Below, piece by piece: positions 1 through 10,428 of a DNA stretch of 64,000 nt. The stretch covers positions 1-64,000 of the forward strand of contig JADKEB010000013.1 of the NCBI GenBank assembly GCA_016718205.1, given 5' to 3'. The notes beneath the pieces are model-generated. The model worked only from the letters and a program-made list of their open reading frames with translations, was not told the origin of the DNA and did no database searches. A program made the position numbers and the translations under genes. The stretch is from Saprospiraceae bacterium (GTDB lineage: Bacteria; Bacteroidota; Bacteroidia; Chitinophagales; Saprospiraceae). The first letter of the stretch is position 1, and each line of letters begins with the position of its first letter.

Positions 1-8
1 TAGTTATT

Positions 9-2178
9 TCAGATTTTTTCAAAAATAAAATTTGTTTTTGTGTAGAGATGTATGGTGGCATTATCTCCGCAGATACCGTGATTTCTGTTGGGATAATAGT
101 AAGTATCAAACTGTTTGTTGGCTTTGATGAGACGTTGGCCATTTCTACCGCATTTTGAAAATGAACATTGTCATGAGCCATACCATGAATCAACAGATAA
201 TTTCCTTTTAGTCTGTCAGCAAAATAGACAGGCGAATTGTCAGCATAGCCTTGGGCATTTTCGGTAGTGGTACGCATGTATCTTTCAGTGTAGATACTAT
301 CATACCATTTCCAGTTGGTGACAGGTGCTACAGCTATAGCGGCTTTAAATACATCATTGCCTTTGAGAATGCAGAGCGAGGACATATATCTCTCCATAAC
401 TCCAGCCAAAAAATACCTATTCTTGCCTTGTCCACGTAAGGTTGCAAACCCTCCATTTGGCCGTTTCTATCTGATCCAAAGTCTCAAAATGACCTAACTG
501 AAGATAAGTCATCTTTTTTGAATGCTTCTCCTCGTGCACCTGTACCTCGTCCATCACACATACTACGATGTAACCTGCCTGAGCGATCATTTGATTCCAC
601 CAGTATCCTGTGCCTTTCCAGCTGTCTGGTGACGGACTGACTACCTGACCACTGTATTGTGTCATGAAAACCGGATACTTTCTGGTAGGGTTGAAGTCTC
701 TTGGTTTGATCACCCAGCCATTGAGTTTTTACATTTTCTGATGTCGTAAATGTAAAAAATTCCACAGGAACACACCGTACTCTTCCTGAGTTTTGGCATG
801 ATTAATATTGTCTTCGATTGTCCTTATTTTTTTGCCCGTATGATCGTACACAGTAAATGTTGGAGCAGTATTGATGGTACTGTGATTGTTGCTGAAATAG
901 TCAAATGTACTACTGAACTGAGCTGTATTTGATCCTAAAAGGGTAGGTGTAAGATTAGTTATATTTTACCATCAAGGTCAACTGAAAACACATGCTTTTG
1001 CATAGGTGATTTTTCAGCTGCCTGAAAGTACACTTTTTTATTTTTTTCATCCACTCCATAGAAGCTTGTCACATCATATGACCCAGTGGTGAGCTTGACT
1101 TTTTGTGTACCATCCATGCCCATGAGATATATCTGGTTGTACCCTTCTTTTCAGATGACCATACAAAGTGTTTCCATCCCTGAGGAAAGTAAGATCGTCG
1201 GACATGTCGATGTAGTACTTATTAGTTTCTTCGTAGATGATGGATGATTTGCCGGATTTGATGTCGGAGATGTAAAGTTTAAGATTGTTTTGGTGCCTGT
1301 TCATCTTGAAGATACAAAAGTTTATGGGCATCTTGTGTCCACTTCATGCGTGGTATATACATATCAGAAAGTTCGCCGATATCCGTTTTTGGACTTTCCT
1401 CAAGGATAGCTCATATACACCCATGCGGATACCTCGGCATTTTTTCACCTACTTTGGGATATTTGAAAGTTTCGTTTTCAAGGTACATATCACCTTTGAA
1501 AAGTTGCATAGTAAATTCCGGTACATTGGTCTCATCAAAACGTATATAAGCGATTTTTTTGCTGTCAGGCGACCAGTAAAATGCTCTGGTAAAGCTGAAT
1601 TCTTCTCGTAAACCCAGTCACACATATACCATTGATGATTTTATTTTAACGCCATCTGTAGTGACTTGAGTGATGTTCCCTGATTTTAAGTTTTGAAAAT
1701 ACAAGTTATTGTTGAAAACAAATCCAACTTGCTCCCCATCCGGTGAAAAAGCCGGATTGACCACTTTGCCATGAAGGTAGATTCTGGAAAGTACTTTGGA
1801 TTTCACATCATATACATAGCAGTTTGCCTTTGAGGAGTGCCTGTAGATGGCTTCGCTTTCCGACTCAATGAGAATTTTGGATTCATCATCACTGAATGTG
1901 TATGACCCGATAGCCCCGGAATATCCGGCTTTATCCTTAAATTCCTTACCTTCAAACATAGTCTCTACCAAAGATCCTGTAGTGATGTCAAATTTTTTGA
2001 TGCCGCCGTCTTTAAGCGAAGAGTAATGCCTACCGTCTTTCATAAAATTGAAGCCGGGCACAGACTTTGTTCTGAAAGCAAACTTGGCATAGATATCGTC
2101 TATGGTGATGGGTTTCTGGGCGTTGGTGGTTCTTATTGATAACAATAGAAAAAGAAATGATATCCAATGTATTTTCAT
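9..2178 (-). pseudogene. S9 family dipeptidyl peptidase (DPP IV-like), frameshifted
   Basis: The N-terminus (1618-2178) is intact, with a signal peptide ending near TTNAQ and the start of the DPP IV beta-propeller (KPITIDDIYAKFAF...). Downstream the homology continues to position 9 but jumps between frames. Propeller segments lie at about 1070-1600. A segment typical of the junction with the alpha/beta hydrolase domain (VIKPRDFNPTRKYPV, then QYSGQVVSPSP) lies at about 420-720. The C-terminal end (FDTYYYPNRNHGI.GDNATIHLYTK) lies at about 10-130, where the catalytic-region histidine is still visible. Total span is about 2.17 kb, equal to a full-length family member of about 720 residues, so the gene decayed by indels rather than by truncation. 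The family removes dipeptides from peptide N-termini in the periplasm. At least four frame changes make sequencing error an unlikely sole explanation. Confidence 0.85.
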
Positions 2179-2286
2179 AATGTATTAGATTATTAAAATG
2201 ATGTTAAAACTGCTGCTACTGTGTAAAAAATATTAGAAAAATGATTTAATGATAAAATAAAATCTTCTTCACTGTGTTTGATAAGT

Positions 2287-3463
2287 TTAAATCTTTTCTA
2301 GCACTTTTTGATTGAAGTTTTCTATCCTATTTAAAGTCATGTTTTGCATTTCTAAGCTTACTAATAATGGGTAAAATCCCTCTTACTTCTATTGATGCTT
2401 CGCTGAAAACTCCAATAGGCCAATCATCATTAGGCAAATTTCCATATTCGTCAATATCAATTAGTTTAATTTTGCTGTTCTTGACTTTGCATTATAGTCA
2501 ATATAATATAATATAATGCAATATCAAAAGGTTTGATTTTTTTTTCAGCGATAAGCCTTCTAAGACGTAATACAAAATTTTGAGAATGCGTTTCTATTAA
2601 ATATCTTTTATTAGAATCCTCGATAAACGAATCTACAAATCTTTCGGCCAAATCCCCATGAGCAGCAGGGTGAAGATGTGTTTCTGGTTCTTCTACAACA
2701 ATTAAGGTGGGCTCGACTTCATTCTATATATGACCTTACTATTAAAGGTAAGACTTGATGAATGCCTTGCCCTGTTTGCCGAATATTAATACTTGACAAT
2801 CCATTTCGAGTACTATCTCGTATTTGATTTCACTCGAATCGATTTTTTTAATATTTATGCCCCATCCTTCAAATTTTTTGAATACCAACTACCAACCTTA
2901 TTAAGTAACTTTTGGCCATTTTCAAAATCTTGGATTAAGATTGGGTATGCATTTTGCCCATTAATACCAATTATATTAAACTTTTCTGCAGAATTTTGAT
3001 AATCTGATTCAGGAGAAACTCTTATTGCTCCGATGTAATCATGGCTGAATTTTAATTCCAAAATAACAGCATCTCCAATTGGCAATTTGATTGAATCTAT
3101 ATCACCATCTAATTTAATGTCTATATCATTAATTGCTAGATCAAGAAACCCATCTTCTTGATTACATGAAAAGTTTACAGAGTAATTTTCGGAATCTAAT
3201 ATTATATTTAGCGCACCAGCAGAATTTCTATTATAAATTAAATCTTTAAATCCCGATCCTAATTCAACAGAATTTTTGCTATCTGAACCTACTTTTATTC
3301 TCCAATTTATCGGTTCTCCATAAAGTAAGTTACCTATCATCAATGGTAGTTTTGCAACAGCGCTTTTTCCTGAATTGTTTTCCTAACAATACTGTTATTG
3401 GCTTTAATTTCAAAGACTGTTTTCTTTGAAAATTTTATAGTTGGTGAATTGTATTTCAGATAC
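2287..3463 (-). pseudogene. AAA family ATPase (DUF3696/OLD-like), frameshifted
   Basis: Reading the minus strand from an ATG at 3463 gives MVSEIQFTNYKIF, then after a one-base shift a degraded Walker A region resembling LLGKNNSGKSAVAKLP, then an intact stretch (2855-3343). A Walker B-like motif VVEEPETHLHP lies near 2670-2720, followed by LIETHSQNFVLRLRRL. This order (P-loop, long insert, EEPE plus H-loop) is that of the SMC/OLD-type DUF3696 ATPases. These often occur in defence or retron-like settings, but I see no partner gene here. The C-terminal end reads to a stop at 2287 only by changing frame near 2460. At least three frame changes mark it as dead. The flanking genes are also pseudogenes. 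Confidence 0.75.
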
Positions 3464-3657
3464 CATTACATTTAATTATTTGAATTGCAAATATATACAA
3501 AAACTTAAACCTACCTATACTAAATATAAGCAAGTTAAATCATATCATTTTAATCACGCAATTAAAGAAAATAGCAGAAAAAACAAATTTCAATGGGATT
3601 TTAGGTATAATAGTAATTCATTTTATTGTGGGAGCTGAAAAAGAACTATAATCCATT

Positions 3658-3691
3658 GCAGATTTTTTGTTTACAGACAAAAAAAATCTGC
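3658..3691. terminator. T/A-rich hairpin, possible bidirectional terminator
   Basis: Near-perfect inverted repeat GCAGATTTTTTGT / ACAAAAAAAATCTGC with a short loop. It lies between the minus-strand ATPase relic and the plus-strand ATPase relic. The stem is AT-rich apart from its base, so termination is inferred from shape and location only. Confidence 0.4.
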
Positions 3692-3903
3692 GGGCCAAAA
3701 GGCTTAGTTGTTTATAGAAAATCGTAACTTTATGAACTATGATTACATATTGCCTGTAAATGCCCGTTGTGAGTGATAAGAATATTCGAATATCTATTGA
3801 ATCTATACTCTTTGACTTGCATCTGCAGATTTGAACTGCAAATGCTGAGAGATCTGCTAATTTCTTCCTTATTAAATTGGTCTCTATTTTTTAAAATACC
3901 TCA

Positions 3904-3958
3904 CCTTTAGCGATCATAATCGAAAATAGTATATATATTTGCGATCATAATCGCAAAT
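3904..3958. promoter_or_regulatory. Paired GCGATCATAATCG motifs upstream of the ATPase relic
   Basis: GCGATCATAATCG occurs at 3910-3922 and again at 3941-3953, 31 bases apart (about three helical turns). The second copy lies in a hairpin with 9-bp arms ATTTGCGAT/ATCGCAAAT around CATA. It ends one base before the ATG at 3960. The same motif returns after the gene as an inverted pair (5106-5153). Position and helical phasing suggest an operator for the downstream gene; the binding protein is unknown. Confidence 0.45.
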
Positions 3959-3959
3959 A

Positions 3960-5072
3960 ATGATAAAAAGAACACTTTTGAAGCAATTAAAGCAAAAATA
4001 GATTTTAGAAGGCCATTATTCTACTCGGGCCAAGGCAAGTGGGTAAAACTTTTCTGATTCAAAAAATAACAGAAGAATTGAAACTACCTTTTTAATGATC
4101 AATGGAGACAACCCGCGGACAGACTTTTATGGACCAATCCTGATTTTCAGTTGATCCAATCATTGATTGCCCCGTATTCATTGATCGTATTTGATGAAGC
4201 TCAGCGTATTGTAAATATTGGTCTTACCGTAAAAATGATCGTAGATGCCAAATTGGAAAACAAGTGATCATTACCGGATCTTCTGCACTCGGACTGGCTG
4301 ATACTATTCAGGAGCCTTTGACAGGACGAAAATGGGAATTCACCATGTTTCCTGTAGCTTGGTCAGAGCTCAAAGACACTTACACTTTGGCAAAATCATT
4401 ACCAATGTTAGCGCAACTGTTAGTATATGGGAGCTACCCGGAAATAATTTTAGAAAATGAAAAAGAAGCTTTGCTCAGTGCTTTGTCAGGCAGTTATCTT
4501 TACAAAGACATTCTGGAGTCAGGAGGAATTCGAAAACCGGAAGTGTTGGTGCGATTATTACAAGCATTGGCATGGCAAGTAGGTAGCGAAGTCTCATACA
4601 ATGAACTTTCAAAAACCGTAGGTATAGATAAGGAAACAGTGGTAAATTACATCGATTTGCTTGAAAAGAGTTTTGTTGTCTATAGGTTAAATCCTTTATC
4701 TCGCAATGATAGAAAGGAAATCTCTACCTCAAGGAAAATATACTTTATGACATTGGTATTCGCAATGCTATTATCAATAATTTTAATCCTATAGGACAGC
4801 GGAACGATATAGGCGCATTGTGGGAAAACTATTTTATCACAGAAAAACTGAAGTTTAATAGCTATCAAAAACTACCGGTAAAAAGTTGGTTTTGGCGTAG
4901 CAAGATGCATGCTGAAATTGATTACATAGAAGAAGGAAGAGATGGTATCAGCGCTTTTGAATTGAAATGGAACGAAAAAAAGAATGCTAAATTCAGTGCA
5001 ACATTTACTGGTTTTTACCAGCCTAAAGCAACGTTTATTATCAATCGTAGTAATTTCTGGAATCAGGTATAA
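3960..5072 (+). pseudogene. AAA+ ATPase with DUF4143 domain, frameshifted
   Basis: From ATG 3960 the translation starts MIKRTLLKQLKQK, the usual opening of these ATPases. It then breaks at a stop, and a degraded Walker A (GPRQVGK-like, now read as SGQGKWVK in another frame) follows near 4020-4050. A Walker B-like LIVFDEAQRI is readable near 4190. The best preserved part (4264-4794) has the ITGSSAL sensor motif, the long alpha-helical region with GSYPEIILE, and a winged-helix-like part (VSYNELSKTVGIDKETV). The DUF4143 nuclease-like end continues in another frame to 5072 (FELKWNEKK). Family members are about 380 residues, matching the span. Several frame changes make it a pseudogene. It is framed on both sides by the GCGATCATAATCG motif. 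Confidence 0.8.
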
Positions 5073-5100
5073 AAGCTTGTTTTTTTTTGTAAAACACTCA

Positions 5101-5157
5101 CTTTTGGCGATCATAATCGAAAATAAATATAATTATTTGCGATTATGATCGCCAAAG
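5101..5157. repeat. Exact 14-bp inverted repeat after the ATPase relic
   Basis: GGCGATCATAATCG (5106-5119) and its exact reverse complement (5140-5153) flank an AT-rich centre, with partly matching outer flanks (CTTTT... and ...CAAAGG). The same core occurs twice before the ATPase gene. Could act as an operator, or as a hairpin at the end of the transcript. Confidence 0.55.
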
Positions 5158-5230
5158 GTGGTCGAAGCTCCAAATATGCTCACCAACTGGAAGTCTGCAC
5201 ATCCCCTGTTTGGTCACAGTATAAATGATT

Positions 5231-5608
5231 TTACACCAGCGATAACTCCATGAGTTCTCTCCCCATTTCATGCAATCCTTCCAAAATTCTGTCAACCTGC
5301 TTTTTTGATGGCTTTTTCTTTCCATTAACGTATTGTGATAATAATGTTTCATTCATATTTATCCTTTTAGCCAAATGCTTAGCGTTGATCACTTTATGAT
5401 ATTCAAAAAATTGTTGAAAATCGAGTTCAAATCCAATTTTATCCATAGATACTTTTTTACCAAATTCTTCCAAGTACAAATTTGTGGCTTGTAAAGCATT
5501 TGTTTGCAGTTTATATATATTAAGCCCAGTCGTAAAAATTGGTTTTTCTGCACAATATGCCGAATATCCTGTTTTTGTTTTCTCTATTATAAATTTTATC
5601 GATTTCAT
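5231..5608 (-). CDS. hicB: HicB-family antitoxin with C-terminal HTH
   Basis: Encodes 125 residues when started at MKSIKFIIEK; an in-frame ATG 18 bases upstream gives a six-residue extension that is less typical. The N-terminal half has the HicB fold pattern (IEKTKTGYSAYCAEKP... TTG...LQTNALQATNLYLEE). The C-terminal part (about 75-118) reads as an HTH that would bind the operator (AKRINMNETLLSQYVNGKKKPSKKQVDRI). HicB neutralises the HicA mRNA interferase and represses its own operon. The upstream partner hicA on the same strand is interrupted, so this antitoxin is probably an orphan. It is uninterrupted. Confidence 0.8.
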   Translation of the reverse strand: MKSIKFIIEKTKTGYSAYCAEKPIFTTGLNIYKLQTNALQATNLYLEEFGKKVSMDKIGFELDFQQFFEYHKVINAKHLAKRINMNETLLSQYVNGKKKPSKKQVDRILEGLHEMGRELMELSLV

Positions 5609-5742
5609 TCCTCTAAATTTACCCACCCCAGCCTCCCTTAAAATGGAGGGAGTGCACTCGTTCTTTGATTTTTATTACTTTCATCATTATTGTCAGAAAT
5701 TTTTCCGCCTGTTTATTCAATCGTTTTTTTATGGTACTTAAT

Positions 5743-6024
5743 TTATAATTGTGCATCTCTTCTCAATTTCATTTCCAACCCTTTACCTAATTCGTCACTT
5801 CCATGATTGGGAAAAATTACCGTTCCTTCTTTAGTTGCATGTTTCATCTTTATACCGACGATAATTTTCATTAAGAAAAATTATGTCTTCATTATACTCA
5901 AAATCAAAAATTGACTCAGTAGTTTTTGCAAACCAATTTATTTTGAGTATGAATGTGTGCCTTTCTGGATAATTATAAACCAGCCATCTTTTTTAAGTAT
6001 CCTAAGAAACGCAGATGATTTCAT
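5743..6024 (-). pseudogene. hicA: HicA toxin, interrupted by a ~100-bp insert
   Basis: The start (ATG at 6024) gives MKSSAFLRILKKDGWFIIIQKGTH, the normal opening of HicA including the double-stranded-RNA-binding-like fold. The second part, MKHATKEGTVIFPNHGSDELGKG, is the normal HicA end with its PNHG segment, in place up to a stop at 5743. In an intact HicA these parts are almost contiguous. Here about 100 bases (roughly 5848-5950), containing an 11-bp inverted repeat, separate them and introduce stops. HicA cleaves mRNA and is held by HicB, encoded just downstream. The toxin is therefore probably inactive. Confidence 0.75.
5894..5950. repeat. 57-bp hairpin element inside hicA
   Basis: ATACTCAAAAT at 5894-5904 and its reverse complement at 5940-5950 enclose 35 bases. 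It sits within the extra sequence that splits hicA. No duplicated target is obvious, so this may be part of a larger insert rather than a complete element. Confidence 0.5.
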
Positions 6025-6080
6025 TGTAAAAAGGTAAATTATTGGTAACTAATTGTACTTTGTTAAATTATAAAAAAGTG

Positions 6081-7406
6081 TTATATGATTAAGTGATGAG
6101 TCAAATTATACCTTCTTAAAATGTCATATGCTCTTTGCTTATGCCTCATTTTCATTTGACTTATTTCTTTTTCTATCAATACACCATTGTCTTTTAATAT
6201 GGCTATTATCTGTAGCCGTACATCTCTTACAGACAATAATGGTTGCTCTACATTGTTTTTTATGATCGTTTCGAGCACAAAATGCATTGCCATCATTACT
6301 AATGCATTATGGTGATACCATGATCTGTATTTTCTGATTTGATAATCAAATAAGCCTAATTCTCCTTTCGAATCTTTAAAGCTACTTTCCACCAGATGTC
6401 TCTGCCCTTGCATGTAGGCTAGTTGTTCCTTACTGACTTCTGATATCGAAAAATTACTCAATCCATATTTTAAACCACCATTTGTTCGTTTTATTATGAG
6501 TGTAAGTCTCTGTGAATCTTGTGTTCCTTGCTTCCATACCCATACTTCTCTTACATGATAATGTGCTTCCATTGGTGACTTAGTCCCTTTTCTATATTGA
6601 ATCTTTTCCCAATCTTTTTCCTCCAATGACTTTTTATAACTCTCCACTGTAATGGATTCATTATCTGTTACATAGTGAATATTTTTCCTTCCTCTTCCTG
6701 TTTTACTCTTAGGTATGTAAATATGTGGACGCTCTAAATATATGCAGTGATCCCGTTGTATATCTACTACATATTTCTTTCCAATTTTGTGCAAAGCATC
6801 TCGAAATTCATAATTGCGACCATAGAGCGCATCAGCTCCTATCCAACCGTAACTTATGCCCTCACCATCCAATTCTTTTATCATTTCTATAGCTAATTGC
6901 GGCTTGGTTTTAAATAGTATTTCTGATTTTGGGATACCAGCTTGTAAACATCTTTTTTCATCTGCAATCCATTCTTCAGGTAAAAACAACTTACTCCTGA
7001 CTAAACAAAAATGTTCATCTTTTGCCAATGCAGCATAAACTCCTGTTTGACTGTTTTCTATTTTTCCCAAATTTCCATTATGCTGCCTGGAGACTCCAAC
7101 TGAATGTTTACCTGCTTTTTTGGAAGACGATTCATCTATTAGCAATACTTGACCTGATGTTTCTCCAAGCGTCATATTAGCTTTTTTTGCTACTATCTTC
7201 ATTGCTTCAAGTGCACTCCATGGTGAATCGGTAATAAACTGCTGCTGACCTTGGTAATCATCACCATTTACCTCACACATCCGCTCAATATTCCGTTTTC
7301 GCTTTTCTGCTATAAACAAACCACTTATAAAGTAAGTGGCTTTGCTCAATAGATTGACGGTCTTCAATTTAAAAATATATTGATAATCAATAAGATACGA
7401 ATCCAA
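6081..7406 (-). CDS. IS701-family transposase (DDE_5 type)
   Basis: A 441-residue reading frame with the IS701/DDE_5 layout. N-terminal segment: ISGLF...KRNIERM...YQGQQQFITDSPW. First catalytic Asp: LLIDESSSKKAGKHSVGVSRQ. Second Asp: WIGADALYG. Third-residue region: RHLVESSFKDSKGELGLFDYQIR, supplying the Glu. The length fits the family (about 420-450). No ATG is available at the N-terminus in this frame; TTG at 7406 is the best start. A perfect 8-bp stem (CCAAGTCG 7403-7410 with CGACTTGG 7421-7428) lies exactly over the start and could limit translation from outside transcripts. I could not identify terminal inverted repeats, so the element ends are not given. It appears intact and may be active. 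Confidence 0.85.
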   Translation of the reverse strand: MDSYLIDYQYIFKLKTVNLLSKATYFISGLFIAEKRKRNIERMCEVNGDDYQGQQQFITDSPWSALEAMKIVAKKANMTLGETSGQVLLIDESSSKKAGKHSVGVSRQHNGNLGKIENSQTGVYAALAKDEHFCLVRSKLFLPEEWIADEKRCLQAGIPKSEILFKTKPQLAIEMIKELDGEGISYGWIGADALYGRNYEFRDALHKIGKKYVVDIQRDHCIYLERPHIYIPKSKTGRGRKNIHYVTDNESITVESYKKSLEEKDWEKIQYRKGTKSPMEAHYHVREVWVWKQGTQDSQRLTLIIKRTNGGLKYGLSNFSISEVSKEQLAYMQGQRHLVESSFKDSKGELGLFDYQIRKYRSWYHHNALVMMAMHFVLETIIKNNVEQPLLSVRDVRLQIIAILKDNGVLIEKEISQMKMRHKQRAYDILRRYNLTHHLII

Positions 7407-7814
7407 GTCGCCCTGTCGGACGACTTGGGTTATTTCATAATGCTTGGTTTTTATGTTATTAAAAAAGCCGAAAATGCGTTCAAAATTCCTAATGCCAAAC
7501 GGTAAAAAGATTTTTTTTCGGCACTACAAAGATATAAATAAAATTATTAATCCATTGATTTTCTTTTAGTTAAATTTAACAAAAATACAACTATTTACGT
7601 CAAAAAATATTTAAAATTAAGTACAAATATAAAAATAAAATATATATTTGTAACATTTATAGACCTGACCTGAAAATAGAACTCTGAAATTTGGTAAACA
7701 ATCAAACAGAGTACTTATCAAAAATATATACGAAATACTTTCTGAACATCCTTTATTAAAAGCAAAAGGAATAACACTCAGCGGTGATAGTGAATCATTG
7801 GTTGCCGTGATATT
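7407..7814. other. Gene-free stretch between two insertion sequences
   Basis: AT-rich DNA (especially 7540-7660) between the IS701 transposase start and the IS66 relic. It probably contains the right end of the IS701 element and the left end of the IS66 element. Apart from the hairpin at 7403-7428 I see no gene or clear terminal repeat. Confidence 0.4.
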
Positions 7815-9192
7815 TTGTTATTAGATGAGATTCAAAGGCGAGACGAAATAATAGAAAGGCAAAATAATGAAATTATGGCATTAAGAGCCGAGGTTTCAGA
7901 GCTCAAATCTAGATTAAACCAAAATAGCAACAACTCTCACAAACCACCATCAAGTGATCCCTATTGGAAAGCAGCCACACCAGGAAGAAGGGTGGAAAAC
8001 GAGGCGGAAAAGAAGGTCACCAAGGCAAAGGAATGGACAGACTACAATTTACAAATGAGGTAGAATTAAAAGTAGAAACTGAACGTTGTGAATGTGGGGC
8101 AGATTTGATGGCTGTAAAAGGTGAAATTTCAGAAGTACGACAAGTACAAGACATACCTGAGCCACAGGTAGTAGTCACAGACTACAAACAACAAAGAAGA
8201 CTTGTCCTTGCTGCGGGAAGGAACATTTCGGTATATTTCCACAAGGAGTAAACGCCCCGGTTCAATACGGTAACAATGTCAAAACTCTAAGCGTACTGCT
8301 GTGCAACGATTACAAGGTACCTATTCAGAAAGTATCGCAATTGCTCAGCGATTTATATGGATTATTCCCCAACGTTTCCACAATAGTAAAATATAATGCT
8401 AAGGCATATGAGAAAATGGAAGCGGTAGAGATGTTAATCAAGAAATCAATACTCTCATCTCTGGTCGCACATTCAGATGAAACAGGTATTCGAGTTGGCG
8501 GAAAGATGTTTTGGCTTCATGTAATGAGTACTTGTATGTTCACCTATCTTTTTACACATAGTAAAAGAGGGTTGGAAGCCTTGAAAAGTGAGTTAAGTCT
8601 CATCAAAGATTACACAGGGAAACTTGTGCACGATAGTTATGCGAGCTACTTCAATTTCTTAAGTATCATACATGCCTTATGTGGCGCACATATCATAAAG
8701 AGAGCTTACCTCACAAGAGGAAATAGGTAGGCAATGGGCAGTTAAAATGAAAACACTTCTACTAAAACTTAAAGCAACCGATGAAGAACAAAACATGAAC
8801 AACAGAGAAAATATAGTAAAGCACTACCAACAAATATTAACAGACGGAATCCAAGAAGAGCCACCACCTGAGAGAAAAGGCAAACGAGGAAGAGAGAAAA
8901 AAGTAAAGGGCTTAACTTGATAATTCGTATGCAAACCAACATGGATGTAGTGTTACTATACGCCTTTGATCCCGAAGTTCCCTTTACCAATAATCAAGCG
9001 GAGAGAGATTTTAGGTTTTCAAAGGTAAAAATGAATGTATCTCATTGCTTCAGAAGCACCGATGGAGCAACTCACCATGCTCGTATTATGAGTGTGATCT
9101 CAACTGCAAGGAAACATAATATGAACGTATTCGACACCATCAAAAATATTTTTGAAGGCAAATCATTCTGTTTCTCTCACCAGGCCTCGTAA
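7815..9192 (+). pseudogene. IS66-family transposase TnpC, frameshifted
   Basis: The N-terminal coiled coil (ERQNNEIMALRAEVSELKSRL), followed by NQNSNNSHKPPSSD, is the signature opening of IS66 TnpC. The zinc-finger-like part (CECGADL) follows in a second frame (7964-8251). The catalytic start appears in a third frame (8341-8730; AHSDETGIRVGGKMFWLHV, including the first Asp). The C-terminal part (8917-9192) contains VPFTNNQAERDFR, which carries the catalytic Glu. At least three frameshifts lie between these pieces, yet the total span (about 1.38 kb) is that of a near-complete gene. No tnpA/tnpB helpers are seen upstream. It abuts the first integron-type cassette gene. Confidence 0.85.
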
Positions 9193-9205
9193 ATAGTTAC
9201 TTAAT

Positions 9206-10273
9206 ATGATCAAAATAGTGATCCTTTCCATCATATTTTTAAACTGTTCCTACGGGCAGGTAAAAACTATATTAGATAGTTTGGATGATCCAATTGCTTT
9301 AACATTTGTAGGTGACAATGTTTACCTTGCACTTCATGGAAGAAAGCCTAATACTGGAAAGTTAGTTTCTTTCAACATTAATAACCCTAAAGAATCATAT
9401 CTTGAACTATTTGATAGCTTAACTTATCCGAGAGCTATTATTGTAAAAGATGACATAATTTATCTTGGTCTTAGGGATGAGATTGTTATGTATAAATTGA
9501 ACACAAGCAACAAAATATTTGATACACTTATCCACAAAACATTTCTATTCCCAAGTTCCTTTACTTTTAATGGAGATGACTTAATCTATACTCACCAAAA
9601 TGCAATTAGTAAAATAAATATCTCAAACTTAAATCCTGAAAGTGTTTTGATAGATGTTCTAACTGAAAGGCCATTGTCAATAACGAACTATGATAAATCA
9701 ATATACGTTGCAACTGGGACATCTATTCATCGATACAACTTGGAAGATAATTACATAAGTGTTATAATTAAGGATTTAGAGTATAATATATATTCAATTT
9801 TGATACGAGATGATTTTATCTATCTAGATCAAAGTGACCTCTCTGGTACGGGTGAAGAAATATTAGTATACAATTTGAAAAACCTAGAATCAGGAGCCCA
9901 GTCTTTTTGTAAGGACCTCAGCAATGTTATAAGTTTAGCTGAGTATGAAGATAAAATATACTTCGCTAATCAGAGACCAGTAAATGGGAAACCCGAAGGA
10001 AAAATTCTAATGCTTGAAAAGAATTTGGTTAGGCAACCAGTAGAAAATACAATTCATATTTATCCAAATCCTACAAGTAATTCTTTGACAATTGAAACGT
10101 TATATATCAACGATATTGAATTTTATCTGTATAACAGCAATGGTACTTTTATCAGTCACTTTTCCAATACTGGAAATTTGGAAATGCAAAATTTTCCAGC
10201 GGGGATTTACCTTCTGAAATATATAAATAATAAAATTGCAGGCACAAAAAAAATAATCAAGGTAAATGAATAG
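9206..10273 (+). CDS. Secreted beta-propeller protein with T9SS sorting tail
   Basis: 355 residues. A short signal peptide (IVILSIIFLNCSYGQ) is followed by repeated strands of a YVTN/SMP-30-like propeller (DDPIALTFVGDNVYLALHG, YPRAIIVKDDIIYLGL and similar, about 20-275). The last 75 residues are a Por/T9SS sorting domain (IHIYPNPTSNSLTIE ... FPAGIYLLKYINNKI ... KKIIKV). The product should cross the outer membrane by type IX secretion and be anchored or released. The stop lies 6 bases before an attC site, so this is probably the cargo of the first visible cassette. No catalytic residues are recognisable; a binding or scaffold role is equally possible. Confidence 0.8.
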   Translation: MIKIVILSIIFLNCSYGQVKTILDSLDDPIALTFVGDNVYLALHGRKPNTGKLVSFNINNPKESYLELFDSLTYPRAIIVKDDIIYLGLRDEIVMYKLNTSNKIFDTLIHKTFLFPSSFTFNGDDLIYTHQNAISKINISNLNPESVLIDVLTERPLSITNYDKSIYVATGTSIHRYNLEDNYISVIIKDLEYNIYSILIRDDFIYLDQSDLSGTGEEILVYNLKNLESGAQSFCKDLSNVISLAEYEDKIYFANQRPVNGKPEGKILMLEKNLVRQPVENTIHIYPNPTSNSLTIETLYINDIEFYLYNSNGTFISHFSNTGNLEMQNFPAGIYLLKYINNKIAGTKKIIKVNE

Positions 10274-10279
10274 GCCGAC

Positions 10280-10346
10280 TTATAACAAGCGATTTGATGA
10301 ACAGATTTCGCTATCGCTCATCCGTCACAAATCGCAGACGTTAACT
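10280..10346 (+). other. Integron attC site 1
   Basis: Left core TTATAAC (10280-10286) and right core GTTAACT (10340-10346). Between them is a hairpin with arms GCGATTTG/CAAATCGC, an inner GATG/CATC step, and a loop containing GCTATCGCT. 67 bp long, directly after the propeller gene. The orientation agrees with the plus-strand genes. Confidence 0.75.
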
Positions 10347-10428
10347 GTCAGGCCTATGCGGTACCATAAAATTAATTTACAAATCTTCATCGTAGAATAA
10401 TAATTAGACTTAAAGAACTTAATGAAAT

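Noticed and set aside
3441..3638. A 65-codon plus-strand reading frame after the ATPase relic
   Set aside because: It starts inside the 5' end of the minus-strand ATPase relic, has no recognisable motif and an AT-driven composition; probably chance.
6030..7530. Terminal inverted repeats and target duplication for the IS701-type element
   Set aside because: I could not find a convincing matched pair by eye, so no element boundaries are given.
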